From NCBI GenBank assembly GCA_030150405.1, contig JASLFU010000015.1, positions 24,335 through 88,334 on the forward strand: a stretch of 64,000 nt of DNA. Direction: 5' to 3'. This DNA comes from Ignatzschineria sp. (lineage in GTDB: Bacteria; Pseudomonadota; Gammaproteobacteria; Cardiobacteriales; Wohlfahrtiimonadaceae). Positions 23,409-31,674 of the stretch are shown one piece after another. Every line of letters begins with the position of its first letter. The stretch's first letter is position 1. A program made the position numbers and the translations under genes. The notes beneath the pieces are model-generated. The model worked only from the letters and a program-made list of their open reading frames with translations, searched no databases and was not told where the DNA came from.

Positions 23409-23437
23409 TTGACTTTTTTATAGTGGTGCACTATAAC
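23409..23437 (+). promoter_or_regulatory. Operator-bearing promoter of the helicase/methyltransferase operon
   Basis: TTGACT (23409-23414), 17 bases, TATAAC (23432-23437) make a strong sigma-70 promoter. TATAGTG-GTG-CACTATA (23419-23435) is a perfect dyad covering spacer and -10, so a bound repressor would block RNA polymerase. The same arrangement recurs at 26977-27005. Confidence 0.85.
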
Positions 23438-23475
23438 TAGAAACAAGATAAATAACGCTTAAAAGGAGAGGCAAA

Positions 23476-24534
23476 ATGAAAGCATTAGATATTAAAAAGA
23501 GAGTGTTAAACAATAAAACGCAGGGCTTTGCAATTAAGATTATCTACGAGATGAAAGATGACTTTAAAGAGAGCTTCCCCTCTGCAAAGTGGAACAGTGA
23601 TGAAAAAGTCTGGGAAGTGGGCCCGCGAAGCGGAAGCAGGCTTGAGGCGTGGCGAGATGCGAATGCTGAAAATTATTTAACGATAATTCAGCAAAACGAA
23701 GAGGAGATCGCGCGCACGCTTTATGAAGAATTTGGCAAAGATAGAGAAGAGATCGGCGAATATATACAAGAGAAGCGAAATCAGCTGAATAAAGAGATCT
23801 TTGAATCACAGCTTGCGGTGGGGATTCTCTCAAGAGGTGTTCGAAGAGGTAGACGCGAACTTCTTAAAAAAGCACGGGAAGCCGAAAATAAACTGACAAT
23901 GAAAGAGTGGGAAGAGCAAAATCCCAATCTTATTGCGGAAAATAAAGCGCTTTATAACGCACTTGAGAAGAGCTATAAACTTGAAACTCTAAAAATGGAG
24001 ATTGAGAGAGTAAAAGAGCTCTATGGCGCCAATAACAACAGTACGGATGCAAAAAAGATTAAGGAAGTAATGGGCCGCTCACTAGCAGGATTGAGTGTTG
24101 ATACTTTAAAAGATCGTGAAGTAGCCAAGCTTTTTGGCGGCTATGCACTTGTGGGTAATAAGAAGGATAAAGAGCTTGGGGAGAAAGTGCGAGCGCAAAA
24201 AATTAAAGGATTTAAAAGAGCCCAATCAGCGGAGTATTTTTGCGATAAGGAAAATCAGACATTTCAGAGCGCCAAGTTTTGGATTCACAACATAAACAGA
24301 CGCCCAGAAGAGTTTGAGGGGTTTATCGATACGCTTGCAAAGCTTGATAAAAAAGTAGAAAAAGCACGTAAAAGCGTTAAAACAGAGAGAAGAAAGATGG
24401 GGAAAACTCGTTACTGCCCGATTAAAAAAGAGCATGAGAGATATTTTGTAGATGTAGAGATTATCTTAGATTCTAAAGAGTATGACGCGGCGGTAAAAGA
24501 GAGAGAAGAGTTTTTGGAAGAGTGGGGGGTTTAA
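23476..24534 (+). CDS. HARP-like N-terminal domain protein, helicase partner
   Basis: The 352-residue protein begins with a segment (about 10-62: FAIKIIYEMKDDFKESFPSA, KWNSDEKVWEVGP) like the HARP domain that accompanies SNF2-type annealing helicases. The rest is charged and mostly helical with coiled-coil stretches and no known catalytic motif. A basic C-terminal part contains KTERRKMGKTRYCPI. Its stop overlaps the helicase start (TAATG), so the two are translated together and may form one complex. The HARP link is an inference from pattern. Confidence 0.68.
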   Translation: MKALDIKKRVLNNKTQGFAIKIIYEMKDDFKESFPSAKWNSDEKVWEVGPRSGSRLEAWRDANAENYLTIIQQNEEEIARTLYEEFGKDREEIGEYIQEKRNQLNKEIFESQLAVGILSRGVRRGRRELLKKAREAENKLTMKEWEEQNPNLIAENKALYNALEKSYKLETLKMEIERVKELYGANNNSTDAKKIKEVMGRSLAGLSVDTLKDREVAKLFGGYALVGNKKDKELGEKVRAQKIKGFKRAQSAEYFCDKENQTFQSAKFWIHNINRRPEEFEGFIDTLAKLDKKVEKARKSVKTERRKMGKTRYCPIKKEHERYFVDVEIILDSKEYDAAVKEREEFLEEWGV

Positions 24535-26096
24535 TGAAGCTTAGGGGATATCAGCAGAGCATCTTTAATCAAGTGATTTCTTCAGAAGATAATTTGCTGA
24601 TTCAGCTTGATACTGGAGCAGGAAAGACACCAATTATCGCGAAGCTTGCAGAGCATTACGAGCGAGCAATTATTGTTTGTCATCGCAATATATTAATAAA
24701 GCAAGCTAGTGAGAAGCTTGCTCTGTGCGGAATTGAGCATCGAATTGTAGCAGGGAGAGAGATAAAGCGAATTAGCGCCAATAATAACTTTGCCAAATCT
24801 GGACGGCACTTCTTAAACCCAAAGTCTAAAGTAGTCTTGCTCTCAATAGATACATTTATCAGCAGATATGAACATAATGGCCAGCCTTTTAAATATCTGC
24901 CAGAAGTCGTTCTTATTGATGAGGCGCATCATTTTGCAGAAGATAATAAGTGGGACAAGTTAAGGGAAGCCGCTAAATGCAGGTGTATTGGCTTTACAGC
25001 AACACCTGTGAGGGGCGATGGGCAGCCCTTGGTTAAGGCCGCTGGTGGGTTCTTTGATAGGATTGTGCAGGCTGAAGGGTATGAGAAGAACGGAACTGAG
25101 CGGTTAATATCGGAGGGGTATCTTGCTCAATATACAGCTTTTTATGCTAAGGGAGAGAAGGGGCAAAGTAACAGCAAGGGCGTCTTTTTGGCTGATGATG
25201 CAGTTAATGCATATCTTAAATTTGGGCAAGATAAGCAGGCACTGGTCATACACCCAAGAAAGCTTAATGCGGAGTGGTCATGTGATGCATTTAAAGAGAA
25301 AAAAATAGCGGCGGCAGTCATTCATAGTGGCATACCGCAGCATGAGATTGACCGCATACTCTCTCTATTTAAAGAGAAGGTAATACGTGTATTAATTGCA
25401 GTAGATATGGTAAGCGAAGGGTTTGATGTGCCCGATTGTGATGTTTTAATACTCGCGCGAAGAGTGGGTAGCTTTGGGCTGTATCGTCAGTTATGCGGGC
25501 GGGTATTGCGGCCAAGAGAGGGTAAAAGAGCGATCATTGTAGACTTAAATGGAGATTCTATCGCGCGACATGGACTCCCCAGCGACCCTGTAGATTGGAA
25601 TGCGCATCAGGGACGGAAAAGAAGAAGGAATTTAACTGTTTGTAAGGGGTGTGGAGCTTTTTATAAGGCTACGGATAATAGATGCCCAGAATGCGGGGAA
25701 GCAGAGCGGCTATTTGGAAGCGGAACCTGCATTTATCTTAAAGAATATTTATTTACAGCAGAGATGGTGGAAGCTGCGCGAAAGCGGATTCGAATAAGTG
25801 AAGAGGAGCGACTAAAGAGAGAGCTTAAAGAGCGAGAGGTGGAGGAATTTAAAAGCAAGTATCAAGACGTCCGTATCAATTTCCCCGATGATATTGTGGG
25901 GCAGAGGCTCTCTGAGCTCTTTAATACGTTAAGAGAAGAATTAAAAAAGAAGCTCGATTGTTATCGATTTAACACTTTTTTTAAGAAAAATAGAGATCAG
26001 CTCTGTTCAATCGAGCTTTACTCATCTGTAAACCCAAGTATATGGAGAAAGAAGCCAGAAGAGGCGGCTCTGGCTATTTATAGGAGGTATCAGTAG
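24534..26096 (+). CDS. SF2 DEAH-box helicase with C-terminal zinc ribbon
   Basis: The 520-residue protein has helicase motif I DTGAGKT (26-32), motif II DEAH (near 130), motif III TATP, and motif VI QLCGRVLRP. This is the ResIII-like superfamily 2 core of DNA translocases. A zinc ribbon (CKGCGAFYKATDNRCPECG) follows near residue 370, then a charged helical tail. ATG 24534 overlaps the upstream stop, preferred over an in-frame 24522. It lies between a HARP-like gene and a methyltransferase gene. Confidence 0.9.
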   Translation: MKLRGYQQSIFNQVISSEDNLLIQLDTGAGKTPIIAKLAEHYERAIIVCHRNILIKQASEKLALCGIEHRIVAGREIKRISANNNFAKSGRHFLNPKSKVVLLSIDTFISRYEHNGQPFKYLPEVVLIDEAHHFAEDNKWDKLREAAKCRCIGFTATPVRGDGQPLVKAAGGFFDRIVQAEGYEKNGTERLISEGYLAQYTAFYAKGEKGQSNSKGVFLADDAVNAYLKFGQDKQALVIHPRKLNAEWSCDAFKEKKIAAAVIHSGIPQHEIDRILSLFKEKVIRVLIAVDMVSEGFDVPDCDVLILARRVGSFGLYRQLCGRVLRPREGKRAIIVDLNGDSIARHGLPSDPVDWNAHQGRKRRRNLTVCKGCGAFYKATDNRCPECGEAERLFGSGTCIYLKEYLFTAEMVEAARKRIRISEEERLKRELKEREVEEFKSKYQDVRINFPDDIVGQRLSELFNTLREELKKKLDCYRFNTFFKKNRDQLCSIELYSSVNPSIWRKKPEEAALAIYRRYQ

Positions 26097-26098
26097 GG

Positions 26099-26710
26099 AT
26101 GATTTATATCAGTAATCAAGACTCACGTGAAGTGAAGCTAAATGTAGACATGGTGTTAACTGATCCCCCATTTGAGATGAGTGGGGATGAGTTTTTGTCA
26201 GTTATCGATGGGATTAATTATAACCATCTTGTGCTAATCTGCTCACTTCATCAGGCGCTAGATATATATAGGCAGAGCAACTTGATGTTTTCGTTTGATC
26301 TTGTTATTGACCAAAAGACGCCGACAAAAACGGTTACATATAAAGTCCCTAATAAGGTTCACTCAAATATTCTTTATTTTAGAAAAAGAGGAGTTGAATC
26401 TGCATTTGATCGCCGACTGGTAAGTCGGCACGATCAGTATTCAGAAGAGAGTACTGGGTATTATCCGAGCATATTTACGGCGCCGAAAGTTGATATGAAG
26501 TATAAATACCAAAAAAACCAAGCGATGATGAATGATCTGGTAGGTGCGTTTGATGTTGATAGCATCTGCGATCCCTTTGCAGGGAGCGGAACAACAGGAA
26601 TTGCTTGCCTTGAGCATAAGAAAGAGGCGTATCTTATTGAAAAAAACAGAGAGGCGTTTAACATTCTTAAGCAGAATCTAAGCCTTTTCTCAAACATAAA
26701 AGAATTTTAA
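26099..26710 (+). CDS. DNA N6-adenine/N4-cytosine methyltransferase, phage type
   Basis: The 203-residue protein has the catalytic motif DPPF at 22-25 and the AdoMet-binding motif I DPFAGSGTTG near 158-167. The order IV then I marks the beta class. It is short and has no large target-recognition domain, as in solitary phage methylases. It starts 2 bases after the helicase stop. Together they could modify phage DNA or form a small restriction-like or replication-repair module; no nuclease is evident. Confidence 0.88.
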   Translation: MIYISNQDSREVKLNVDMVLTDPPFEMSGDEFLSVIDGINYNHLVLICSLHQALDIYRQSNLMFSFDLVIDQKTPTKTVTYKVPNKVHSNILYFRKRGVESAFDRRLVSRHDQYSEESTGYYPSIFTAPKVDMKYKYQKNQAMMNDLVGAFDVDSICDPFAGSGTTGIACLEHKKEAYLIEKNREAFNILKQNLSLFSNIKEF

Positions 26711-26723
26711 TAAAGGATTTAAG

Positions 26724-26975
26724 ATGAGCAAAAATAGCTACGATAATATTTCAGATCACTCTAAAAAAGTGATTGGCAAAAATGCGAATGAATGGAACAA
26801 GAAGCAAAGAGCCAAAGGCTTACGTGCTGAATTTGCAAAAGCAGCGGGGCCAGCGGAAGAGATTGAGGAGATTGAAAGACTTTTTGAAGAGGCGAAAAAG
26901 ATTTCTGGCGAGAGTGTGCGCTGGCGTGTATTAAAAGAAGTATTCTCTTTTTATGTGAAAAATAATAAAAAATAG
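26724..26975 (+). CDS. Small helical protein closing the methyltransferase operon
   Basis: The 83-residue protein (MSKNSYDNISDHSKKVIGKN ... FSFYVKNNKK) is charged and helical. AAAGGAT lies before ATG 26724. It ends 1 base before the -35 box region of the next operator promoter. No family recognised. Confidence 0.65.
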   Translation: MSKNSYDNISDHSKKVIGKNANEWNKKQRAKGLRAEFAKAAGPAEEIEEIERLFEEAKKISGESVRWRVLKEVFSFYVKNNKK

Positions 26976-26976
26976 T

Positions 26977-27005
26977 TTGACTTTCTTATAGTGGGGCACT
27001 ATAAT
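26977..27005 (+). promoter_or_regulatory. Second operator-bearing promoter
   Basis: TTGACT (26977-26982), 17 bases, TATAAT (27000-27005), with the dyad TATAGTG-GGG-CACTATA at 26987-27003. Layout and spacing are identical to 23409-23437, so one regulator probably controls both transcription units. Confidence 0.87.
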
Positions 27006-27045
27006 GAGAATCATAAGATAAAGAAATAAACAAAAGGAGTACAAC

Positions 27046-27582
27046 ATGAAACATAGAGATCAACTTCAAGCGGCAATCAATCTTAATCTTGACGTTAAAG
27101 AAGAAAACGTTAGATATGATTATGAGAATCAGACAATCGTCGAGCTCTTAAATCAAAAAGATCAGTGGGAGTGGATCACTTTAGATGATTACGACGATTA
27201 CACAAAAGAGATGAAAGAAGCGGCTGAGAAAGAGATCGAGATTATTAATGCTGAGCTTGTAAAAAGAGAAGAGTTTAATCCTGAATTTGCAAAGCTAACT
27301 GGACGCCAGGGGCTACATGCATTCTTTGAATCTCAAGAGACTGAAGAGGAGAAAGAGGAAGCAAAGAAGGAAGAAAGAGAGTGGTTAGAATATAGCCTCG
27401 TTATCGAGGATATTAAAAACCATGTAGAACATTGCTCAATCAGAAACGCTACTTTCAAGATGACATCTTTTGTTGTTTATAGTGATCACTATGATGAGCC
27501 ACATACACACGTAATTGAGGGCCACTTTAGCAGCAAGGAAGAAATCATCAATAAAATTGTAGAAGATAATATTGTAATATAA
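27046..27582 (+). CDS. Acidic phage protein, unknown function
   Basis: The 178-residue protein is strongly acidic, with a Glu/Lys helix in the middle (SQETEEEKEEAKKEEREWLE) and a His-containing beta-like C-terminal part (YSDHYDEPHTHVIEGHF). AAAGGAG lies 8 bases upstream. It is first behind the second operator promoter. High negative charge is also a feature of DNA-mimic inhibitors, but no motif supports a specific role. Confidence 0.7.
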   Translation: MKHRDQLQAAINLNLDVKEENVRYDYENQTIVELLNQKDQWEWITLDDYDDYTKEMKEAAEKEIEIINAELVKREEFNPEFAKLTGRQGLHAFFESQETEEEKEEAKKEEREWLEYSLVIEDIKNHVEHCSIRNATFKMTSFVVYSDHYDEPHTHVIEGHFSSKEEIINKIVEDNIVI

Positions 27583-27606
27583 AGAAAAGAAAGAGAGGTA
27601 GCTAAG

Positions 27607-27882
27607 ATGAAATTAGATGGAATTACATTAGATGCGATAATTGTAAGTATTTATGAGCTCGCATCTGAATATGATGTTGAGGTGGAAGAGGTGCTATCCA
27701 ATCAGGTATTTGAGTTGTCTCATAAAAAACTATCTGAAACAATCGTTGTTGGACTTATTCCGATAAACGGCAAAGTGGGAATTGAGTATGCAGACAAAGA
27801 GATAAAATTCCCGGTAGATGAAATAAAGATCTCTGAGAAGGTTGGAAGTGCCTTAAAAGAGATATTGGATAAATACCTATAA
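27607..27882 (+). CDS. Small acidic phage protein, unknown function
   Basis: The 91-residue acidic protein (MKLDGITLDAIIVSIYELAS ... SALKEILDKYL) has no recognised domain. GAGAGGTAG lies upstream. It is second and last in the unit controlled by the 26977 promoter, and a terminator follows after 4 bases. Confidence 0.68.
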   Translation: MKLDGITLDAIIVSIYELASEYDVEVEEVLSNQVFELSHKKLSETIVVGLIPINGKVGIEYADKEIKFPVDEIKISEKVGSALKEILDKYL

Positions 27883-27886
27883 GATA

Positions 27887-27921
27887 ACAGCCCTGCGGAA
27901 AAACCGGAGGGCTGTTTTTTA
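27887..27921 (+). terminator. Intrinsic terminator
   Basis: ACAGCCCT (27887-27894) pairs with AGGGCTGT (27908-27915), with inner CGG/CCG pairing, followed by TTTTTATT. It ends the rightward early region before the leftward genes. Confidence 0.88.
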
Positions 27922-27928
27922 TTGTTAG

Positions 27929-28186
27929 TTAATCTAAAAAGTCGGCGAACTCTTTGCTTACAGCGTCCCAGTTTGCCTTTATGTTATGCTTTTCAAAATA
28001 TTCGTGAAGTTGCTTCCATTTTAGGTTGCCGCTAGAGGGAATATTAAAATAAGGTTTAATTTTTCTTTCGATAAGGCTAACCAAAACAAACCTATTTTTA
28101 GAGTTTCTCTCTATATCGTAGACTCTAAGAGCATAATCTATCTCATGTCCTTGACTAAGATTGATAAAATCATGATCTGATTTCAT
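27929..28186 (-). CDS. Small protein next to the integrase, unknown function
   Basis: The 85-residue protein (MKSDHDFINLSQGHEIDYAL ... AVSKEFADFLD) is read leftward 55 bases after the integrase gene. AAGGAG lies near its start on the minus strand. Position beside the integrase suggests an accessory or immunity role, but nothing in the sequence shows it. Confidence 0.6.
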   Translation of the reverse strand: MKSDHDFINLSQGHEIDYALRVYDIERNSKNRFVLVSLIERKIKPYFNIPSSGNLKWKQLHEYFEKHNIKANWDAVSKEFADFLD

Positions 28187-28241
28187 AAGCTACTCCTTAT
28201 TTCAAATTGTAAAACATATGTTTCCTATCTCATTGATTTAA

Positions 28242-29315
28242 TCAGCCCAGCCTTTTCGCAATCTCTGTGGCGGTGGGGTTGTAGTAGATCATAAGCGAAC
28301 GGGGATCTCGGTGGCCAATCATCTTGGCCAGATCTAAAACATCGATTTTTTGCGCTAAGCGTGTGCAAGCTTCGTGCCGGGTATCGTGAAAACGAAGATC
28401 TTTTATCCCCGTTTGTCTTACATATTTAGCAAAGAGAGCAGAAGCACTATCGGATGATTTCGCATAATTCTTATAAAAAACAGGCATTGCCCGATAAGAA
28501 TATTTGCGCCCATACTCATCCTCACCATGACGATCGTGGATAAGTGTTTTTGAATGCCCCTTAACCTTTAACAAAAGCTCGATTGCACGGCTGGAGAGCG
28601 GAATATCTCGAGAATCTCCATTTTTTGATTTAGGAATAGTGAGATATCGCTGCTTAAGATTAATATTATTCCAATCTAAATTGCATATTTCACTTAAACG
28701 CATACCGGTTTCGAGTGCGAGAAGAAACATAATGGCTAGGCGTTGCCTTGTCTGCTTTGGAGGAGTGTGCTCATCATAGCCTAGCGCTTCTAAGATTGCC
28801 TCTTCCTCGTGAGGAGAGATTCTACGATTGCGGGGTGGAGGCTCTTTTAAAAATTCCACAGATTCAAAAGGATTATGGTCGAGCCAGCGCCATTTTTGAG
28901 CCTCTCGAATGACAGAGCGCAAAAGAGTGATTTCTCTATTAACGGTTGATGTCATCACATCTTGTAGGCGGAATTTTATAAACTCTTTAAAAATATCAGG
29001 GCTAATACTCGCAAGGCGAGCTTCAACATTTAAGCCAGGGCACTTTAAAAAATATCGAAGCCGCAAAACTTCGCGCTCCCCTGAATGGCGATGTGGAATA
29101 ACCTCATCTATATAACGGATAATAGCATCACGCAGAGATTTAGAAGTATCGACAGCATCTATCTGACCCAACATGATCTCTTTTTTACGACGCACACCCC
29201 AGGAAACGGCTTCGGCTTTTGTATCAAATGTGCGGGAATCATGGTACCGCTGAAAATCTTTTGTGATGTTTACTTCGGCACGCCATCTTTTCCCGCGTTT
29301 TCTTACGTAAGGCAT
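28242..29315 (-). CDS. int: Tyrosine-family phage integrase
   Basis: The 357-residue protein has an arm-binding start (RKRGKRWRAEVNITKDF), a core-binding SAM-like domain (about 60-155) and a catalytic domain. The catalytic Arg lies in LETGMRLSEICNLDW, the second box in LRFHDTRHEACTRLA, the later His in IGHRDPRS and the nucleophile Tyr in SLMIYYNPT. It integrates and, with an excisionase, excises the prophage. The gene lies at the prophage edge, as usual. Confidence 0.95.
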   Translation of the reverse strand: MPYVRKRGKRWRAEVNITKDFQRYHDSRTFDTKAEAVSWGVRRKKEIMLGQIDAVDTSKSLRDAIIRYIDEVIPHRHSGEREVLRLRYFLKCPGLNVEARLASISPDIFKEFIKFRLQDVMTSTVNREITLLRSVIREAQKWRWLDHNPFESVEFLKEPPPRNRRISPHEEEAILEALGYDEHTPPKQTRQRLAIMFLLALETGMRLSEICNLDWNNINLKQRYLTIPKSKNGDSRDIPLSSRAIELLLKVKGHSKTLIHDRHGEDEYGRKYSYRAMPVFYKNYAKSSDSASALFAKYVRQTGIKDLRFHDTRHEACTRLAQKIDVLDLAKMIGHRDPRSLMIYYNPTATEIAKRLG

Positions 29316-29464
29316 AGCATGTACATCTAAAAATGGCGAAAGATTTGGCGAAAACAGAATACATTAAAGACGTGTAAAGGCGATTTGTATATTCAAGATA
29401 ATCGCCCAATAATCAGTAGAATACACGAAACCCAGCGATTATACTAAACGCCAGATTTATAAAA

Positions 29465-29484
29465 TATCCCAACAAGGCCCACCA
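29465..29484. other. Candidate prophage attachment site (tRNA 3' end-like)
   Basis: TATCCCAACAAGGCCCACCA resembles the 3' end of a tRNA gene, including CCA, and is followed within 15 bases by a terminator as tRNA genes often are. No complete tRNA can be folded upstream, so this would be the residual half left by integration. The matching copy would be at the left end, outside the window. Confidence 0.35.
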
Positions 29485-29496
29485 GACATATACCTC

Positions 29497-29523
29497 AAAG
29501 CCCGCATTATTGCGGGCTTTTTG
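29497..29523 (+). terminator. Intrinsic terminator near the prophage edge
   Basis: AAAGCCCGCA (29497-29506) and TGCGGGCTTT (29511-29520) pair perfectly, followed by TT. It is symmetric enough to serve the other strand weakly. Confidence 0.8.
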
Positions 29524-29772
29524 CTGTTTAAAAAAAGCCTTTGGGGGGATTTTGGCGGGATAGGACTAACATTGAAGAGCCTGAAGCCAACAGGTATACC
29601 GGAGTTTTGTGTGAATGTTGCGCAAATCGTCAAGATGGGCGGTTTTGAGTGAAAAAAGCTCAATATTTCTCCTGTTGTATTAATAAATGGCTCGATTAAC
29701 ACTTTGGTCGCTTTTCATGGTAAATCTATGATTAATCGCTCAGCAATAGAATGATTTTCGTAGAGCTGGCAT

Positions 29773-29807
29773 AACCTGTAAATTTATCGATCGATCTAAA
29801 TTAGGTT
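29773..29807. promoter_or_regulatory. Imperfect palindrome upstream of the AbgT gene
   Basis: AACCT...AAATTTA and TAAATT-AGGTT flank TCGATCGATC. The arms differ by a 3-base insertion. Its place 37 bases before the AbgT start makes it a possible operator. Confidence 0.35.
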
Positions 29808-29843
29808 GAGAGGTAGCAAGTCTTCCTGATATGGGAGGAGGTA

Positions 29844-31406
29844 ATGATGAGTGTAAAAAATAGACGTAGTCGGTTGCTCGATACTTTAGAGTGGCTTGGA
29901 AATGCTTTACCACATCCTGTGGTTCTATTTGCAATCTTAATTGCATTTATCCTTATAGCATCAGCGGTGGGCAGCTACTTTGGTTTAAGTGTTGCAGATC
30001 CAAGACCAGAAGGTGCACCGGGTAGGGCGGCCGGTGGCGTGATTGAGGTTGTGAATCTTCTAAATGCAGAAGGCATCCGCAAGATTCTCTCTAATGTAGT
30101 AACAAACTTCACCAACTTTGCGCCTTTAGGCACGGTTTTAGTAGCCATGCTTGGGGTGGGAATTGCCGATGCCGCCGGTGTTTTCTCTGCGGGTATGCGT
30201 TTAATAGTGCTTAAAGCTCCTCTTCGCTTAACAACGCCAGCAGTGATTTTTGCGGGAGTGATGTCTAATACAGCTGGAGAACTGGGGTATGTCGTTTTAA
30301 TTCCTTTAGCGGCGATGGTTTTCCATGCGATTGGGCGAAACCCTTTAGCAGGATTAGCTGCAGCGTTTGCGGGTGTCTCTGGGGGATACTCTGCCAATCT
30401 TTTACTAGGCACGGTAGATCCTCTTCTTTCAGGAATTACTCAGGAAGCGGCGCGGATTATTGATCCAACTTATATCGTAGGGGCTGAGGCAAACTGGTAT
30501 TTTATGGCTTTTAGTACCTTTTTAGTAACTCTTTTAGGTTGGTATGTGACCGACCGTATCGTAGAACCGCAATTAGGGCCTTATGACTCAAAAGATCTCT
30601 CTGTCGATGAGGGGGAGACATTTACCTCCGAAGTGACAGCACTCGAGAAGCGGGGGCTGATCTGGGCGGGACTCACTTTTTCACTCTTAGCATTGATTGT
30701 TGCCTTTATGGTTGTGCCCGAAGGGGCAATGCTTCGCAATCAAGAGACGGGTATGCTTGCGAATTCACCCTTTTTTCGTTCAATTGTGATCTTTATCTTT
30801 ATCTTCTTTGCGGTGCCGGGGATAGTTTATGGAGTGATTACAAAGAAATTCACCAATAGCCGAGATATTATCAATGCGATGGCAGATTCCATGAGTAGCA
30901 TGGGTCTTTATTTGGTGATTGTCTTCTTCGCCGCTCAATTTATCGCCTTTTTTGGCTGGACAAATCTCGGGCAGATTCTGGTGGTTCATGGGGCCAATTT
31001 TATTACTAGCTTTGAGATTAATAGTATGTTGCTCTTTATTGGATTTATTCTAATTTGTGGCTTCATTAATCTTATGATGAGCTCTGCATCCGCGCAGTGG
31101 GCAGTAACAGCACCCATTTTTGTACCGATGTTAATGCTTGCAGGTTATGCGCCTGAGGTTATTCAGGCGGCATATAGAATTGGGGATTCTACAACAAATA
31201 TTATTACCCCGATGATGAGCTATTTCGGCCTTGTAGTGGCGATGGCGATTAAATATAAAAAAGATACGGGAATCGGTACGCTACTTTCGATGATGGTGCC
31301 ATACTCCGTGATCTTTTTACTCGGCTGGATTGCGGCGTTTATTATCTGGGTATTTGTGCTTGGTATTCCTGTGGGCCCCGGAGCGCCAATCTATTTTACT
31401 CCGTAA
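29844..31406 (+). CDS. AbgT-family transporter
   Basis: The 520-residue inner-membrane protein has about 11-13 hydrophobic segments and AbgT-family motifs: LEWLGNALPHPVVLFAIL, GVSGGYSANLLLGTVDPLLS, SSASAQWAVTAPIFVPML and YRIGDSTTNIITPMMSYFGL. Family members import p-aminobenzoyl-glutamate or export sulfonamide-like drugs. GGAGGAGG lies just upstream; ATG 29844 or 29847 may be used. A second family member lies at 56979. It stands alone beside the prophage junction, with its own terminator. Confidence 0.92.
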   Translation: MMSVKNRRSRLLDTLEWLGNALPHPVVLFAILIAFILIASAVGSYFGLSVADPRPEGAPGRAAGGVIEVVNLLNAEGIRKILSNVVTNFTNFAPLGTVLVAMLGVGIADAAGVFSAGMRLIVLKAPLRLTTPAVIFAGVMSNTAGELGYVVLIPLAAMVFHAIGRNPLAGLAAAFAGVSGGYSANLLLGTVDPLLSGITQEAARIIDPTYIVGAEANWYFMAFSTFLVTLLGWYVTDRIVEPQLGPYDSKDLSVDEGETFTSEVTALEKRGLIWAGLTFSLLALIVAFMVVPEGAMLRNQETGMLANSPFFRSIVIFIFIFFAVPGIVYGVITKKFTNSRDIINAMADSMSSMGLYLVIVFFAAQFIAFFGWTNLGQILVVHGANFITSFEINSMLLFIGFILICGFINLMMSSASAQWAVTAPIFVPMLMLAGYAPEVIQAAYRIGDSTTNIITPMMSYFGLVVAMAIKYKKDTGIGTLLSMMVPYSVIFLLGWIAAFIIWVFVLGIPVGPGAPIYFTP

Positions 31407-31433
31407 TGTAAGAAGTTGACTTTTAAAAAGAAT

Positions 31434-31478
31434 GCCTGTTATTTAGTCTATTAACGAAAATAACAGGCGTTTTTATTT
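31434..31478 (+). terminator. Terminator after the AbgT gene
   Basis: GCCTGTTATTT (31434-31444) pairs with AAATAACAGGC (31458-31468), followed by GTTTTTATTTT. Confidence 0.88.
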
Positions 31479-31674
31479 TAAAGTTAGTAGCTATTTACAT
31501 CATGAGTAAGAGTGTGAGTAAGGGAGTTAAAAGAAGGGAGACCCTGGATGCTAATAATCTTTCAGCGGTGGCTTGTAAATTGCGCTATAATGTCGCACAC
31601 ATTTTTTTAGGCACTCTGAAACAAAATGGTGCGATTACTCTTTTTGGGGGACTTACCCTCTAAGGCTCATCTGA

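Larger units (their letters stand above)
1..29484. mobile_element. P2-like prophage, left part outside the window
   Basis: The first 29 kb hold a phage tail and lysis block in P2 gene order, a repressor/antirepressor control region, phage replication genes and, at the right edge, a leftward tyrosine integrase. The left end with capsid, portal and terminase genes is not in the window. The right boundary is inferred from the integrase at 28242-29315 and a tRNA-3'-end-like sequence ending near 29484. All tail genes read intact, so the element may still be functional, but completeness cannot be judged here. Confidence 0.93.
29316..29843. other. Intergenic region spanning the prophage-chromosome junction
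   Basis: This 528-base stretch holds the integrase promoter region, a tRNA-3'-end-like sequence (29469-29484), a terminator (29497-29523), then unassigned sequence, an imperfect palindrome (29773-29807) and the RBS of the AbgT gene. Bases 29525-29760 contain no convincing gene on either strand. Confidence 0.6.

Noticed and set aside
29400..29484. Complete tRNA gene at the prophage edge
   Set aside because: Only the last bases resemble a tRNA 3' end; no matching 5' acceptor, anticodon stem or T arm is found upstream.
29457..29702. Minus-strand frame of 81 residues in the junction region
   Set aside because: It reads through the terminator hairpin and has no RBS or recognisable similarity.
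31540..31674. Purine riboswitch upstream of xpt
   Set aside because: The conserved three-way junction sequences of the guanine aptamer are not present; only a simple possible stem is seen.
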